This document shows, piece after piece, positions 7,428-16,049 of a stretch of 64,000 nucleotides of DNA. The position numbers and the translations under genes are program-made. A model generated the notes under the pieces. The model had not been told where the DNA came from. It searched no databases and worked only from the letters and a program-made list of their open reading frames with translations. The stretch covers positions 22,942 to 86,941 of the forward strand of contig JAFEGV010000002.1 in the NCBI GenBank assembly GCA_018239665.1. Reading direction: 5' to 3'. The DNA is from Verrucomicrobiota bacterium (GTDB lineage Bacteria; Chlamydiota; Chlamydiia; Chlamydiales; Rhabdochlamydiaceae). The stretch's first letter is position 1, and every line of letters starts with the position of its first letter.

Positions 7428-8363
7428 ATGACTTCTGCTACAAATTTTTTGACGCGATTGAATCAATCATCATTCGCTCCAACAGTAAAATCCACCTTTA
7501 ACGCTCTTTATTCAGAAGCTGCCTCATACGTCCAATCCGTGACTTCCCGCCTCCTTCCAACGGATCAGCCAACTGAAGCTGAAGCATTGCAGTCTCGGAT
7601 CACCCAGATTCAAGGCCCCGATCATTTGCTATCGGTTAAAACAGAAGTCCGCTCTGAGCTCCTACACCAAATGGACCGGCTTATTTCAGAATACCATGCG
7701 GTATGCGGAAAATACTTCGAGGATCCCCAAGCGCTCATCGACCAGTCTTGGAAAACATTTCAAAAGCTTGAGTCGGCATACAACGCAACGCATTCCACTC
7801 CATATGACTTCCAAGCAACCTCCTGCTCCGATCCTGAAGTCCGGCCGGTTTTTGATGCGCATAGCACATTTCGCAAGCATTGCGAAAGGGCCCAAGAAAT
7901 CAAAGAGCAACTGAGCAAGCTAGGATCTTCCTTTCAATCCGACCCTGAATTGGCAAAAGCCCTTCAAGATAAAAAAAGAACTCTCTTAGATCAAAACCAA
8001 GTCCTTTGCGGCGACAATGCCGATGATCCGACCTCTTCCCTATACCAAGCATGGCGCAGCTACCAATCTGCAACTCCTGAAGAAGCAGACTCTAAACTGC
8101 AGCTCTTCCACACTCTCGACTCAGAGCGCAAGGCGATCGAGTCTAACCTGATCTTGCTGAACCGGATGATCGAAAGCCCGGTCCCCTCCAAAGAACTGAC
8201 GCTGGATAATATTGCTTCGCAAAAGATAAAATCGGAGCTTTCGCGGATCGAAGGCCAACTTCGCCAAATCCAAATCGAGGAGGCTGCATATGAAGAGGAG
8301 ATCGATTCCTCTCTATTTGCGCTCACCCTGATTGGCCTGTCGATTTACGCCGGACAAGAATAA
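7428..8363 (+). CDS. two-repeat membrane-anchored paralogue family, member 3
   Basis: 311 residues from the ATG at 7428. An ATG 12 bases earlier is in frame, but GGGGA just before 7428 is placed as in the other paralogues. The repeats are VCGKYFEDPQALIDQSWKTF (~91) and LCGDNADDPTSSLYQAWRSY (~192); here the second copy keeps the same DP-x-S-x(5)-W pattern as the first, making the internal duplication plain. The C-terminal SLFALTLIGLSIYAG is a short hydrophobic anchor. Acidic and Gln-rich helices elsewhere suggest a helical bundle. Function unknown. Confidence 0.8.
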   Translation: MTSATNFLTRLNQSSFAPTVKSTFNALYSEAASYVQSVTSRLLPTDQPTEAEALQSRITQIQGPDHLLSVKTEVRSELLHQMDRLISEYHAVCGKYFEDPQALIDQSWKTFQKLESAYNATHSTPYDFQATSCSDPEVRPVFDAHSTFRKHCERAQEIKEQLSKLGSSFQSDPELAKALQDKKRTLLDQNQVLCGDNADDPTSSLYQAWRSYQSATPEEADSKLQLFHTLDSERKAIESNLILLNRMIESPVPSKELTLDNIASQKIKSELSRIEGQLRQIQIEEAAYEEEIDSSLFALTLIGLSIYAGQE

Positions 8364-8427
8364 TTTTAATTTGATTTTACACCAAATTAAAAACATATTT
8401 TAAGTAAGAATTTATTCTTCTTTTTGT

Positions 8428-8433
8428 TATAAT
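8428..8433 (+). promoter_or_regulatory. candidate -10 box of fourth paralogue gene
   Basis: A perfect TATAAT, 50 bases before the ATG at 8483, in the 119-base gap after member 3. Each of the four paralogues therefore appears to have its own promoter. Confidence 0.4.
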
Positions 8434-8482
8434 CAGTGTAGCGCTAAAATAGGCTTAATATTAAAACAATAGGTAAATTTTT

Positions 8483-9448
8483 ATGGCATACTTTCCTTCT
8501 ATATCTTTCCCCTCATTGTCAGGGATTGCAAGCACTCTGAAAGCACCACTCGGCTACATGCCAACTCTGTCAGGCATGGCCTCCGTTGCAACATCTACAG
8601 CTAATTATGCTGCTTCTTTCCTGCCTCAGAAAAACACAGCCGACATCCAACGCCTGACCAGAGCTGTTGAGACTCTGAAGGCTCCTGATATCATAGATCA
8701 AACGATCGTCAGCGAACGTCAAGCTTTGAAAGACAGAAAGCTGGAACTGGAAGTGCGTTACGATGAGATCTGCGGAAAGTTCTTTGAAGACCCAACATCC
8801 GACATCCACAAAGCATGGCTAGGCTTTAAAGCGGAAGAAGCTAAGCTTCCATCAGGTAAAACGTTTGATCCGACAAGCACCACGTGCACCGATCCCGATC
8901 TCCAAGCGACATTTGACGCCTTTCAAGAATTTTTAGCACTCGAGACCGAGCGCCAAAGCATCGTTGCGGAAATTGAAACGATCGGAAGCGCTGTGAACTC
9001 AGATACGACATTGAAAAGCGAATATACTGACATGAAAAGAGAAATTGATGCCCAGCTCCACAGTTTAAGCGGCGATTACTACGAAGACCCCAACTGCGAA
9101 CTCGACAAACTATGGAAAGCTTACCGCGCTAAAGCTGATGGCGGAGCTCCAGCTGATGAAGTCCAAGCAGCCTTTGATGTGTTCTTAATTAAAGATGAAA
9201 TGCGCAAAGCGTTCGAGCACTTGCAGTTCATGCTGGAAAGATTGCTCTCATCTCCGGAAACAACAGAGACGAACATTCAAAAAACTGCAGAGACAAAAGT
9301 AGAAAAGCAAAAGCAAGTATTCGAAGCCGCACTCCAAGATGCCCAAGATAATAAAGGCGTCGATTGGAGCTCGCTTGCAGTTTCAACACTTAAACTCGGC
9401 GCTCTTGCCGGCGGATACATCTTGCTGGAAAGCGGAGTTGTTCTCTAA
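8483..9448 (+). CDS. two-repeat membrane-anchored paralogue family, member 4
   Basis: 321 residues and the most diverged member. The first repeat ICGKFFEDPTSDIHKAWLGF (~95) and the second LSGDYYEDPNCELDKLWKAY (~194) are the clearest pair, both with EDP and a Trp nine residues on; the second has lost its Cys. The N-terminus is Ser/Ala/Pro-rich and mildly hydrophobic, ending in SFLPQKN. The C-terminal ~20 residues (LAVSTLKLGALAGGYILLES) form a probable membrane helix. Same unknown function as its neighbours. Confidence 0.8.
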   Translation: MAYFPSISFPSLSGIASTLKAPLGYMPTLSGMASVATSTANYAASFLPQKNTADIQRLTRAVETLKAPDIIDQTIVSERQALKDRKLELEVRYDEICGKFFEDPTSDIHKAWLGFKAEEAKLPSGKTFDPTSTTCTDPDLQATFDAFQEFLALETERQSIVAEIETIGSAVNSDTTLKSEYTDMKREIDAQLHSLSGDYYEDPNCELDKLWKAYRAKADGGAPADEVQAAFDVFLIKDEMRKAFEHLQFMLERLLSSPETTETNIQKTAETKVEKQKQVFEAALQDAQDNKGVDWSSLAVSTLKLGALAGGYILLESGVVL

Positions 9449-9460
9449 TTTTTCTCTTCA

Positions 9461-9489
9461 ATGCCTCCCTTCTTTCTGATGGGAGGTAT
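9461..9489 (+). terminator. terminator after paralogue 4
   Basis: CCTCCC (9464-9469) pairs with GGGAGG (9481-9486), extended to 9 bp by the flanking bases, with an 11-base loop and a TATTATTTAAT tail. This is a moderate intrinsic terminator. Confidence 0.6.
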
Positions 9490-9599
9490 TATTTAATATA
9501 AAATATTTGACAAAATAACTCATCAATCCCTTATAGATGAAATTGTAGCGTCTGAATTTTAACATGCGCTGCATTCCAATCTTTTAAGAGGGAAGCAAA

Positions 9600-9977
9600 A
9601 TGATCAGGTCGGGAGAAGAAATTCTAGTCGATATCGACACCACCCTTGATCAACTCATTCAAAATGCGGCAACCATTAACCGCATCTCATTTGATACGCT
9701 TTTTGCAAACGAAATGGAAGCTCTGCAAAAGACCCAAGAGAGCTTACTGGCGCGACTTATCCACATGAACGATTTGTTGGATCAAGATGAAAAAAGAAGC
9801 TGTTTTCGGAAAAAGCCCGTTGTCTACTCCTCCATTGAGAGCAAAATCACTCAATTTGGACGACTGAACAGCGAGTTGATGGACCAGGTAAAACAAGATA
9901 TAAGCGCTGCAAAAAAACCAAATAAAAATCGACCTAAGATTCGTAAAAACCGCAAACGGATCAAAGTCCCTTGCTAA
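9600..9977 (+). CDS. small hypothetical helical protein with basic tail
   Basis: 125 residues, not recognised. The N-terminal ~95 residues are helix-forming with heptad-like leucines; the last ~25 are strongly basic (KNRPKIRKNRKRIKV), which could bind nucleic acid or be disordered. A ribosome binding site (GGGA) lies seven bases before the ATG. It is preceded by the terminator of paralogue 4 and followed by a perfect hairpin, so it is probably monocistronic. A small secreted or chaperone-like protein is possible but unsupported. Confidence 0.6.
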   Translation: MIRSGEEILVDIDTTLDQLIQNAATINRISFDTLFANEMEALQKTQESLLARLIHMNDLLDQDEKRSCFRKKPVVYSSIESKITQFGRLNSELMDQVKQDISAAKKPNKNRPKIRKNRKRIKVPC

Positions 9978-9982
9978 TTCTT

Positions 9983-10007
9983 CTCCCTCGCTTTTTCAGC
10001 GAGGGAG
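9983..10007. terminator. hairpin between convergent genes
   Basis: CTCCCTCGCT and AGCGAGGGAG form a perfect 10-bp stem with a short T-rich loop, between the convergent genes ending at 9977 and 10017. The T-run is weak on both sides. Confidence 0.7.
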
Positions 10008-10016
10008 CAATTAAAC

Positions 10017-12080
10017 TTAGAACTCTGCGAGCTTTCTGATCCCGTTTTCCAGATCGGACAACTGAGGCAGGACAGCATCTTCAAGCTGCTTGCAATAAGG
10101 AACAGGGCAATCTTTTCCAGTTACGCGCATCACCGGCGCATCCAAATAAGAAAAGACTTCTTCAGCGACACGGGCTGCCACTTCAGCGCCAAAGCCGCAC
10201 TGCCGCGCAGCTTCATGGGCAATGATCAGCTTGCCTGTTTTTTTGACCGAACGGAGGACTGTGTCCATATCGACAGGGACGATTGTCCTGAGGTCGATCA
10301 CTTCCACCGAGATCCCTTCCTGCGACATTTTTTCAGCGACTTGCGACGCCATGAACACCATCATTCCCCAGCAGACCAATGTCAGATCATCCCCTTCCCG
10401 GACAATCTTGGCTTTTCCAAGAGGGAGCAGTTCGTCTTCTTTAGGTTCCGGCCGGGCGCAGAACACGCGCTGGCGATAGAGCGCTTTATGCTCTAAGAAG
10501 ATCACAGGGTTCGGATCGCGGATCGCAGCTTTGAGCATCCGCTTCGCGTCGGCTGCGTTGCTCGGAATGGCAACTTTCAATCCAGGACAGTGCGCTAGAA
10601 ACGATTCAATGCTTTGAGAATGGTAGGGGCCGCCTTGGATATATCCTCCGCACGGCATGCGGATGACGACAGGACAGTTCCACTCCCCATTCGAACGGTA
10701 ATAGTAGCTTGCCAGCTCATTGAAAAGCTGATTGACGGCAGTCCACATGTAATCGGCAAATTGGATCTCGACAACAGGCTTGAAGTTATCGACGACAGAC
10801 ATTCCCATTGCGATGCCGACAATGGTCGATTCGGCAAGAGGAGAATTGAAGCAGCGGCGGTCGCCATACTTTGCAGTGAGGCCTCGGGTAATTCCAAACA
10901 CTCCGCCTTTGCCGTAGGCAACGTCTTGGCCAAAGACCACGACTTGCGAATCCCTTTTCATCTCTTCGTCGATCGCATGGTTCAATGCGTCCATCATCAC
11001 GATGCTATCGGGAGAAGAAGAGGAGTCGTCTTCCGAAAATGGGGTCAAGGGACCGAAGTCGGCGTCTTTAAAGACACCTTGAGCTGCTGTTTGAGGATCG
11101 GGAAATGGGATCTGATCAGCTTCCAAAGCAGCCTGTTCAATCTGTTTGAAACAACGGTCGCGCAGCTGCGCTAGATCTTCGGGTGTAGCATAGCCCATTT
11201 CAACGATCCAGTTTTCGAACCGAGGAATAGGATCGCGAGCCTTCTCTTCTTCCATGCACGCTAAGTCTTTATACTTGCTCGGATCGTCGCTGCTGCTATG
11301 AGCTCCCAGACGAGGAACCTTGGCAACGATAAGGCTTGGCCCTTGTCCCGAACGGGCTTTTGCAACGGCTTGCGCAAGAGATTGCGATACTTCTTCGTAA
11401 TCGCATCCGTCGATATCAAATACGCTTAGTCCTTCATAGCCATGGCCGAGCTTTGCGATCGTACCGCCTGCAGTTTGATCCTTGACAGGGACCGAAATTG
11501 CCCAACCATTGTCTTGAATGACGAAAATAATGCCTAACCGATGCAGACAGGAGAAGTTCAGCGCTTCATGGAAATCGCCTTGCGAAGTCGATCCATCGCC
11601 GCCTGACACATAGACAACTTCGTCCTTACCTGACAGCTGAACGGCTTTTGCAACGCCGACAGCTTGAAGAAATTGGGAGCCGACGCAGCTGGACTGGCAA
11701 GGGATATGCAGATCCTTTTGAGAAAAATGCTCCGGCATCATCCTTCCGCCGGAGTGATGGGGAACAGAGCGGGCTAAAAATGCGCCGATGATCTCGGTCA
11801 AAGAGCAGCCCAGTCCAATGGCAAAAGCGCGATCGCGGTAGTAAGGCAGTCCCCAATCTTTTCCGGGAACGAGGCTCAAAGCGCTGACAGCGCCGATCAT
11901 CTCATGTCCATTGACGCATAGGTGGAACGTGCCCCCTTTATTCTGACGAACGAGCTTCTGCATCTTGTCATCCATCATGCGCGTCAGATAGATCGCTTCA
12001 AGCGCCTTTAAAGATGACGCCTTGGCATCGATTTCAGTTGGGATGCACTGTTCTGTAACTTCTCCTATAAACGTGGACAT
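10017..12080 (-). CDS. fused 2-oxo acid dehydrogenase E1 alpha/beta
   Basis: 687 residues joining E1 alpha (~20-330) and E1 beta (~355-687) in one chain. The alpha half has the thiamine-diphosphate motif starting GDGSTSQGDFHEALNF and closing with the NGW segment. The beta half begins DALNHAIDEEMKRDSQVVVF and has the PVVIRMPCG and HEAARQCGFG segments. It decarboxylates a branched-chain 2-oxo acid or pyruvate and passes the acyl group to E2 lipoyl domains. C. trachomatis has the same fusion (CT340, annotated as oxoisovalerate/pyruvate dehydrogenase). No E2 or E3 gene lies in the window. The ATG is preceded by AGAGG, five bases after the neighbouring gene, suggesting co-transcription. Confidence 0.92.
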   Translation of the reverse strand: MSTFIGEVTEQCIPTEIDAKASSLKALEAIYLTRMMDDKMQKLVRQNKGGTFHLCVNGHEMIGAVSALSLVPGKDWGLPYYRDRAFAIGLGCSLTEIIGAFLARSVPHHSGGRMMPEHFSQKDLHIPCQSSCVGSQFLQAVGVAKAVQLSGKDEVVYVSGGDGSTSQGDFHEALNFSCLHRLGIIFVIQDNGWAISVPVKDQTAGGTIAKLGHGYEGLSVFDIDGCDYEEVSQSLAQAVAKARSGQGPSLIVAKVPRLGAHSSSDDPSKYKDLACMEEEKARDPIPRFENWIVEMGYATPEDLAQLRDRCFKQIEQAALEADQIPFPDPQTAAQGVFKDADFGPLTPFSEDDSSSSPDSIVMMDALNHAIDEEMKRDSQVVVFGQDVAYGKGGVFGITRGLTAKYGDRRCFNSPLAESTIVGIAMGMSVVDNFKPVVEIQFADYMWTAVNQLFNELASYYYRSNGEWNCPVVIRMPCGGYIQGGPYHSQSIESFLAHCPGLKVAIPSNAADAKRMLKAAIRDPNPVIFLEHKALYRQRVFCARPEPKEDELLPLGKAKIVREGDDLTLVCWGMMVFMASQVAEKMSQEGISVEVIDLRTIVPVDMDTVLRSVKKTGKLIIAHEAARQCGFGAEVAARVAEEVFSYLDAPVMRVTGKDCPVPYCKQLEDAVLPQLSDLENGIRKLAEF

Positions 12081-12085
12081 AGCCT

Positions 12086-13231
12086 CTACTTCTTCTTGGG
12101 TTTCTTAGATTGGAGCGGCGTGACCATCTTGATACCTGGCCGCTTGGGAGCTTCCTGCGGGCCGGTTTTTGGGGCCCTTTCTTTTTTCTTGCCGGGCAAA
12201 AAGCCTTTGACCACATCCAATATTTTTGTTTTCTTTCCGCCTTCTTCGCCAACCTCTTCTTCCTCTTCCTCTTCAGCTTCCGGTTGTTCAGCCTGCTTGC
12301 TGACGGCGCGGATCAAGCGCTCTTCTGCGCCAGTTGTCGGGATCTCCTCGATTTGGGAAAGGCGGCTGGATAGATGACGCAGCGATTCCAAACGTTCGGA
12401 AAGAGCTTGAAGCTTCGTATCGACTTTGACGCGCGAACTTCCGCGCAAGCTGGCAAGCAGCTGGGCTTCCGTATCGAACTTGGCGGAAAACGTAACTCCG
12501 GACGCGCTCGTGATATCGGGAAGATACAGGAATTGGCGGCATGCAGGAGGAACTGTTGTGTACATATCGACCGTCACCTGCGGCTCGATCTCGACCTTGA
12601 CGACTTGCTTTGGCGGCCTGCCCCGTTTTGGACGCGGGTTGAGCGCTTCGTTAGAATAATAGGTCTTGGCTTTGGACTGCAGCATATCGCGGGCTGCCGC
12701 GACATCTTTAGGAACCTTGACATCGAAAAGATGGCGCTTCAGCTTCTCCATCATGTTCTTATTGAGGTCCAAATCTTCCTCGAAAACAAACTGGATCTGC
12801 TGCGTGCGGAGCCATTCGATAATGCGGATGCGCGAGCGTTCATGGTAATACTGCTGCCATTTCTCAAGCTCGGTCAAATGGTCATAGATGAACTCAAGAA
12901 AATTTTCCCTGGCCTCTTTCGACTGGATGATATCGAGCAGCTTTTCCTTTGTGTCGATATCATAAACTTTTTCGTTGACAAAGCCTTCCATGAACTTCTT
13001 CGTTTCGTAGAAAGTCATTTTGGGAAGAATGCAGTACCGGTCTAAATTCGCGTGGATCTCCTGTTCTAGATCTTCAAGCTCCTTCTGCCCTTTGTCCAGG
13101 TCGACATAAACTATAAACCCTTCAACCTTATCGAGATAGAAATCACGTTCGTCATCCGATTTCGCAAAGGCGTCCATCAGACGGTGGTAGCGGAGCATTA
13201 AGGGATTTTGAGCTTGTGGGAATTTAGACAT
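12086..13231 (-). CDS. UPF0158-like protein with AT-hook motif and charged tail
   Basis: 381 residues. The first ~165 residues resemble the UPF0158 group found in Chlamydiae: RDFYLDKVEGFIVYVDLD, then RYCILPKMTFYETKKFM and HERSRIRIIEWLRTQQI. I make this match from memory and it needs checking. A linker at ~200-210 contains KRGRPPK, a textbook AT-hook. The C-terminal third has a Glu-rich run (about residues 317-333) and a Lys/Pro-rich basic tail ending KKPKKK. DNA binding in AT-rich minor grooves is suggested by the hook; the overall role is unknown. It lies 5 bases upstream of the E1 gene. Confidence 0.7.
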   Translation of the reverse strand: MSKFPQAQNPLMLRYHRLMDAFAKSDDERDFYLDKVEGFIVYVDLDKGQKELEDLEQEIHANLDRYCILPKMTFYETKKFMEGFVNEKVYDIDTKEKLLDIIQSKEARENFLEFIYDHLTELEKWQQYYHERSRIRIIEWLRTQQIQFVFEEDLDLNKNMMEKLKRHLFDVKVPKDVAAARDMLQSKAKTYYSNEALNPRPKRGRPPKQVVKVEIEPQVTVDMYTTVPPACRQFLYLPDITSASGVTFSAKFDTEAQLLASLRGSSRVKVDTKLQALSERLESLRHLSSRLSQIEEIPTTGAEERLIRAVSKQAEQPEAEEEEEEEVGEEGGKKTKILDVVKGFLPGKKKERAPKTGPQEAPKRPGIKMVTPLQSKKPKKK

Positions 13232-13279
13232 AAATAAACCTTTTTAAAAAGCCTAGGATAACATAGAAAGCTTCCCCTT

Positions 13280-14536
13280 TCAAGGACTACTTTTTCTCGG
13301 TAAAAGCATGAATTTTTTTTCAATGGCACGCATGTAGACGGCGCCCATTGCACAAATTAGCGTGCCGAACACCAGCATCGGCACTGGACCTAAGTATGAG
13401 CACATCAACCCTCCCAATGCGGGGGCGACGATCCCCCTTAGGCCCACCATCAGGATGTTCACCCGCGAATACTGCGAGCTGTCTTCATCCTTTGCAAACA
13501 GGGTCCCCGACAGGTTCCAGAGCAAATGGCTCCCTGCTTGAGCGATCCCGTAAAGGATAAAAGCGAGATAAAACCACTGCATATCGAGCAGAGACAACAA
13601 CAAGACGAGAGGAAAAAGCCCGAACCCTATTAAGATCCTGATCGTCAGCTGAGGGACCGACAGTTTGGACAGCCCCTTCTTCCAAAAATAGGAAGACAAG
13701 ACGATCCCGACACCCATCAAGATCGATCTGCCCGTCACAATCTGCGTATGCTCTAAATTCAGCATGTCGACATAAAAAATCGATAAGCTAGGGGCGATGA
13801 GCATCAGCCCGAAACCGCCCATCATAAACCCCCATTGAAATTGGGCAAAGTCCGGCCTTTTGCGCAAAAGGGCAAATGCGTCCTTCCATGGCTGGACAAC
13901 CCTGACCTTAAATGGAGGCAGCGGCGCTGGAACGGCCGTTGCGATCTCAATCGGCACTCGCAGCTGCACCCATATGCTGCTGAGGCTGACCAACGCGGCA
14001 AATCCGCATAAAAACTGCCAGGCGGAAGGGTGGAAGTCCAGCAAGCCCGCCATAACTAATCCCAATAGAATGCTCTCGACAAAGCTTAAGACAAAATAAA
14101 AAGTATACGTTTTTTCCCGCGCATCTTTGGGAATATTAATTTTTAAAATTTCAATTAACGCAGGGATTCCCGATTTGTTAAAAAATTCGTAGGCCGCGCA
14201 GCAGAAGATCAGGTACCACACATTCGCGAACCAGGGGACAAACAGGAACGGCAGCCGCCCAAACGCCCATGCCAAGATCAGGTTGGAACGGAGCAGGTCG
14301 GGCCGGTTGGTCAAGTTGGCGCTCCAGTAGAAGGAGAAGACAGGAAGGACGGGTCTTAAGGCCGTGAGAATGGAGATCGCTAACAAACTGGCGTTAAGGT
14401 CTTTACGAAAGATAAAAGGCAGTAGGGCATACAGAACGATAAAAGGCTCGTTGGACAGGTTCATCCAAAGCAAGGCCCGGCTCGTTTTTTGATGAATCGA
14501 ATCGGAATGCTGATTCCTATTTATTTCTAACTTCAT
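13280..14536 (-). CDS. major facilitator superfamily transporter
   Basis: About 418 residues with 11-12 hydrophobic helices evenly spread and a central cytoplasmic loop (VRVVQPWKDAFALLRKRPDF), as in MFS permeases. I chose the ATG at 14536; a GTG four codons upstream is also possible, and neither has a strong ribosome binding site. The family assignment rests on topology and on charged loop residues between helices 2 and 3. The substrate cannot be inferred. It is transcribed alone, between the UPF0158-like gene and the methyltransferase. Confidence 0.8.
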   Translation of the reverse strand: MKLEINRNQHSDSIHQKTSRALLWMNLSNEPFIVLYALLPFIFRKDLNASLLAISILTALRPVLPVFSFYWSANLTNRPDLLRSNLILAWAFGRLPFLFVPWFANVWYLIFCCAAYEFFNKSGIPALIEILKINIPKDAREKTYTFYFVLSFVESILLGLVMAGLLDFHPSAWQFLCGFAALVSLSSIWVQLRVPIEIATAVPAPLPPFKVRVVQPWKDAFALLRKRPDFAQFQWGFMMGGFGLMLIAPSLSIFYVDMLNLEHTQIVTGRSILMGVGIVLSSYFWKKGLSKLSVPQLTIRILIGFGLFPLVLLLSLLDMQWFYLAFILYGIAQAGSHLLWNLSGTLFAKDEDSSQYSRVNILMVGLRGIVAPALGGLMCSYLGPVPMLVFGTLICAMGAVYMRAIEKKFMLLPRKSSP

Positions 14537-14599
14537 CAGAAAGATCACAAACTGTTCTTGAGATTGCGATCATATCAAACAAATAGAAAAAAGTCGTGT

Positions 14600-15178
14600 T
14601 TAATCGCCTTTTTGCCACATCCAAATGGTATGGCAGCCGACGAGGGGCGGCCTCCCAAAAATTTCATTAACGGCATCGATCACATGAGGAAAATCGACAG
14701 GATCATAATCGTGCCCTGAGATGATCCCTCCCTTTCTGACTTTTGGCATCCACGTCAAAATATCCTCGCGGATCGACTCATAGCTATGGTTGCCGTCGAT
14801 GTACACAAAATCGAGCTCGTTAGGAACTTCCGGAGCCGCATCTATTGAAAATTTTTTGATGATCGTCGCGCGCGGATCTTTTTCAAATGCTTTGCAGACC
14901 GACTGGTAGGCAGCGTCCATTTCCGCTTGATCTTCTGTAACCGGACCGGCTTCCTCCTCCAAATACTCATCGTAGATCGTCCACGGATCGATCAGATACA
15001 AGTGCGCTTCGGGAAAATATTTGCGAAAGCATTTCGAAAGGTAGCCCTTGTACACTCCGATCTCCGCAATCGTGCGCACCTCGACGTTCCACATTTGCAC
15101 GATCAGGTCCAAATAGGCGATCCTATTCTCCCCGCACGACTCGGCAATCATCCCTTCCCATCCCCCCAACACATCCAT
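14600..15178 (-). CDS. SAM-dependent methyltransferase (class I)
   Basis: 192 residues. The motif IAEIGVYKGYLSKCF is the SAM-binding loop (motif I), LYLIDPW ends strand 2 with the acidic residue, and DFVYIDGNHSYESIREDI with GGIISGHDY match the Methyltransf_24 pattern of small-molecule or sugar O-methyltransferases. The substrate is unknown. The start is well supported by GGGGGAG before the ATG. It lies next to the giant palindrome at 15.25 kb. Confidence 0.8.
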   Translation of the reverse strand: MDVLGGWEGMIAESCGENRIAYLDLIVQMWNVEVRTIAEIGVYKGYLSKCFRKYFPEAHLYLIDPWTIYDEYLEEEAGPVTEDQAEMDAAYQSVCKAFEKDPRATIIKKFSIDAAPEVPNELDFVYIDGNHSYESIREDILTWMPKVRKGGIISGHDYDPVDFPHVIDAVNEIFGRPPLVGCHTIWMWQKGD

Positions 15179-15254
15179 ATCTCCCCCGCATCAAATCCGC
15201 CATCTTAATCCAACATCCGTTTTTTTCAAGCGAGGATATAACTTAATGTAGAAG

Positions 15255-15935
15255 GATTAAGGGAAACCGTTAGGATGGGTCTCCATTTCACATGTCGGGG
15301 ACTCAGCACTTGCGTGTCCGCGTCCCCCGCTGGCCCCCTTGAGCCTCACCTCGCTTTGCAAAATCACGTCCTCGTCGACTGGGCGTGTATAACACAGCCC
15401 CGCCCGCCCTATCGGGCTCTCCTGCGGTGCAATTTTGCTGTGCGATCTCCAGTTCGTGCCCAAGGGCACTTCACCTGCTTTGCACTGCGAAGGTCCACAG
15501 GACCTTCTCGTGTCTCCGCAGCCATCGGCTGCTCGCAGCGCTCGTTTCCCACCCCTGTCGGGGCGGGACCCTTCTCGCGTCGACTCGCAGGACCAACATT
15601 AATAAGTGTATTCGAATAGTTAATGTTCAATAGACTTGATATTGATGCAGCACTGGATTTTAGCCTTTAGTTCAAAGATTGGTTCTGCGAGTCGACGTGA
15701 GCGGGACCCGCCCAATCGAGACGAAGTCCGGGCGGGAAGCGAGCGCTACGAGCAGCCAATGGACTCAGATCGCAATGCCAAATTACAGCGCAGGAAAGCC
15801 CGTAAGGGCGGCGGGACAGTGCTTTGCACGGCCCGATTCCGAGCACGCAATTTGGCGAAGCGAGGTGAGGACCTAGGAGGTCGCGGGAGGTGCGCCATCG
15901 GACGCACCATCCGACATGTCTATGGCAACCTTCCA
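15255..15935. repeat. giant GC-rich imperfect palindrome (element D)
   Basis: The left arm (about 15265-15596) and right arm (about 15679-15930) are inverted copies. Paired segments include CGTCGACTCGCAGGACCAA with TTGGTTCTGCGAGTCGACG next to the spacer, and CACATGTCGGGGA with CCGACATGTC at the outer ends. The right arm lacks roughly 80-100 bases of the left. The 82-base spacer is AT-rich and has its own small inverted pair (AACATTAA/TTAATGTT). The arms are far more GC-rich than the flanks. Several short frames cross it but none looks like a protein. Part of it (15451-15472) recurs at 49758-49779. Confidence 0.8.
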
Positions 15936-15984
15936 TACCATGAATTCTTAACGAATAATATTTATTCTCACGCTTCGGCAGTAG

Positions 15985-16014
15985 TTGACATTATAGAGAG
16001 GGAGGTCATAGAAT
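15985..16014 (+). promoter_or_regulatory. promoter of serS
   Basis: TTGACA (15985-15990), 18-base spacer, TAGAAT (16009-16014), 36 bases before the serS ATG. This is a close match to the vegetative consensus. Confidence 0.65.
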
Positions 16015-16049
16015 TTTAGGTTTACATTTATGTTAATGGAAGACTTGCA

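Noticed and set aside
10614..11174. 186-codon plus-strand frame inside the E1 gene
   Set aside because: Shadow frame of a well-supported dehydrogenase on the other strand.
12374..13045. 223-codon plus-strand frame opposite the UPF0158-like gene
   Set aside because: Antisense to a gene with clear family motifs; its own translation has no recognisable features.
15257..16019. Several 65-127-codon frames across the giant palindrome
   Set aside because: The same sequence is open on both strands because it is GC-rich and palindromic; the translations are low-quality and Arg/Pro/Ser-rich with no domain.
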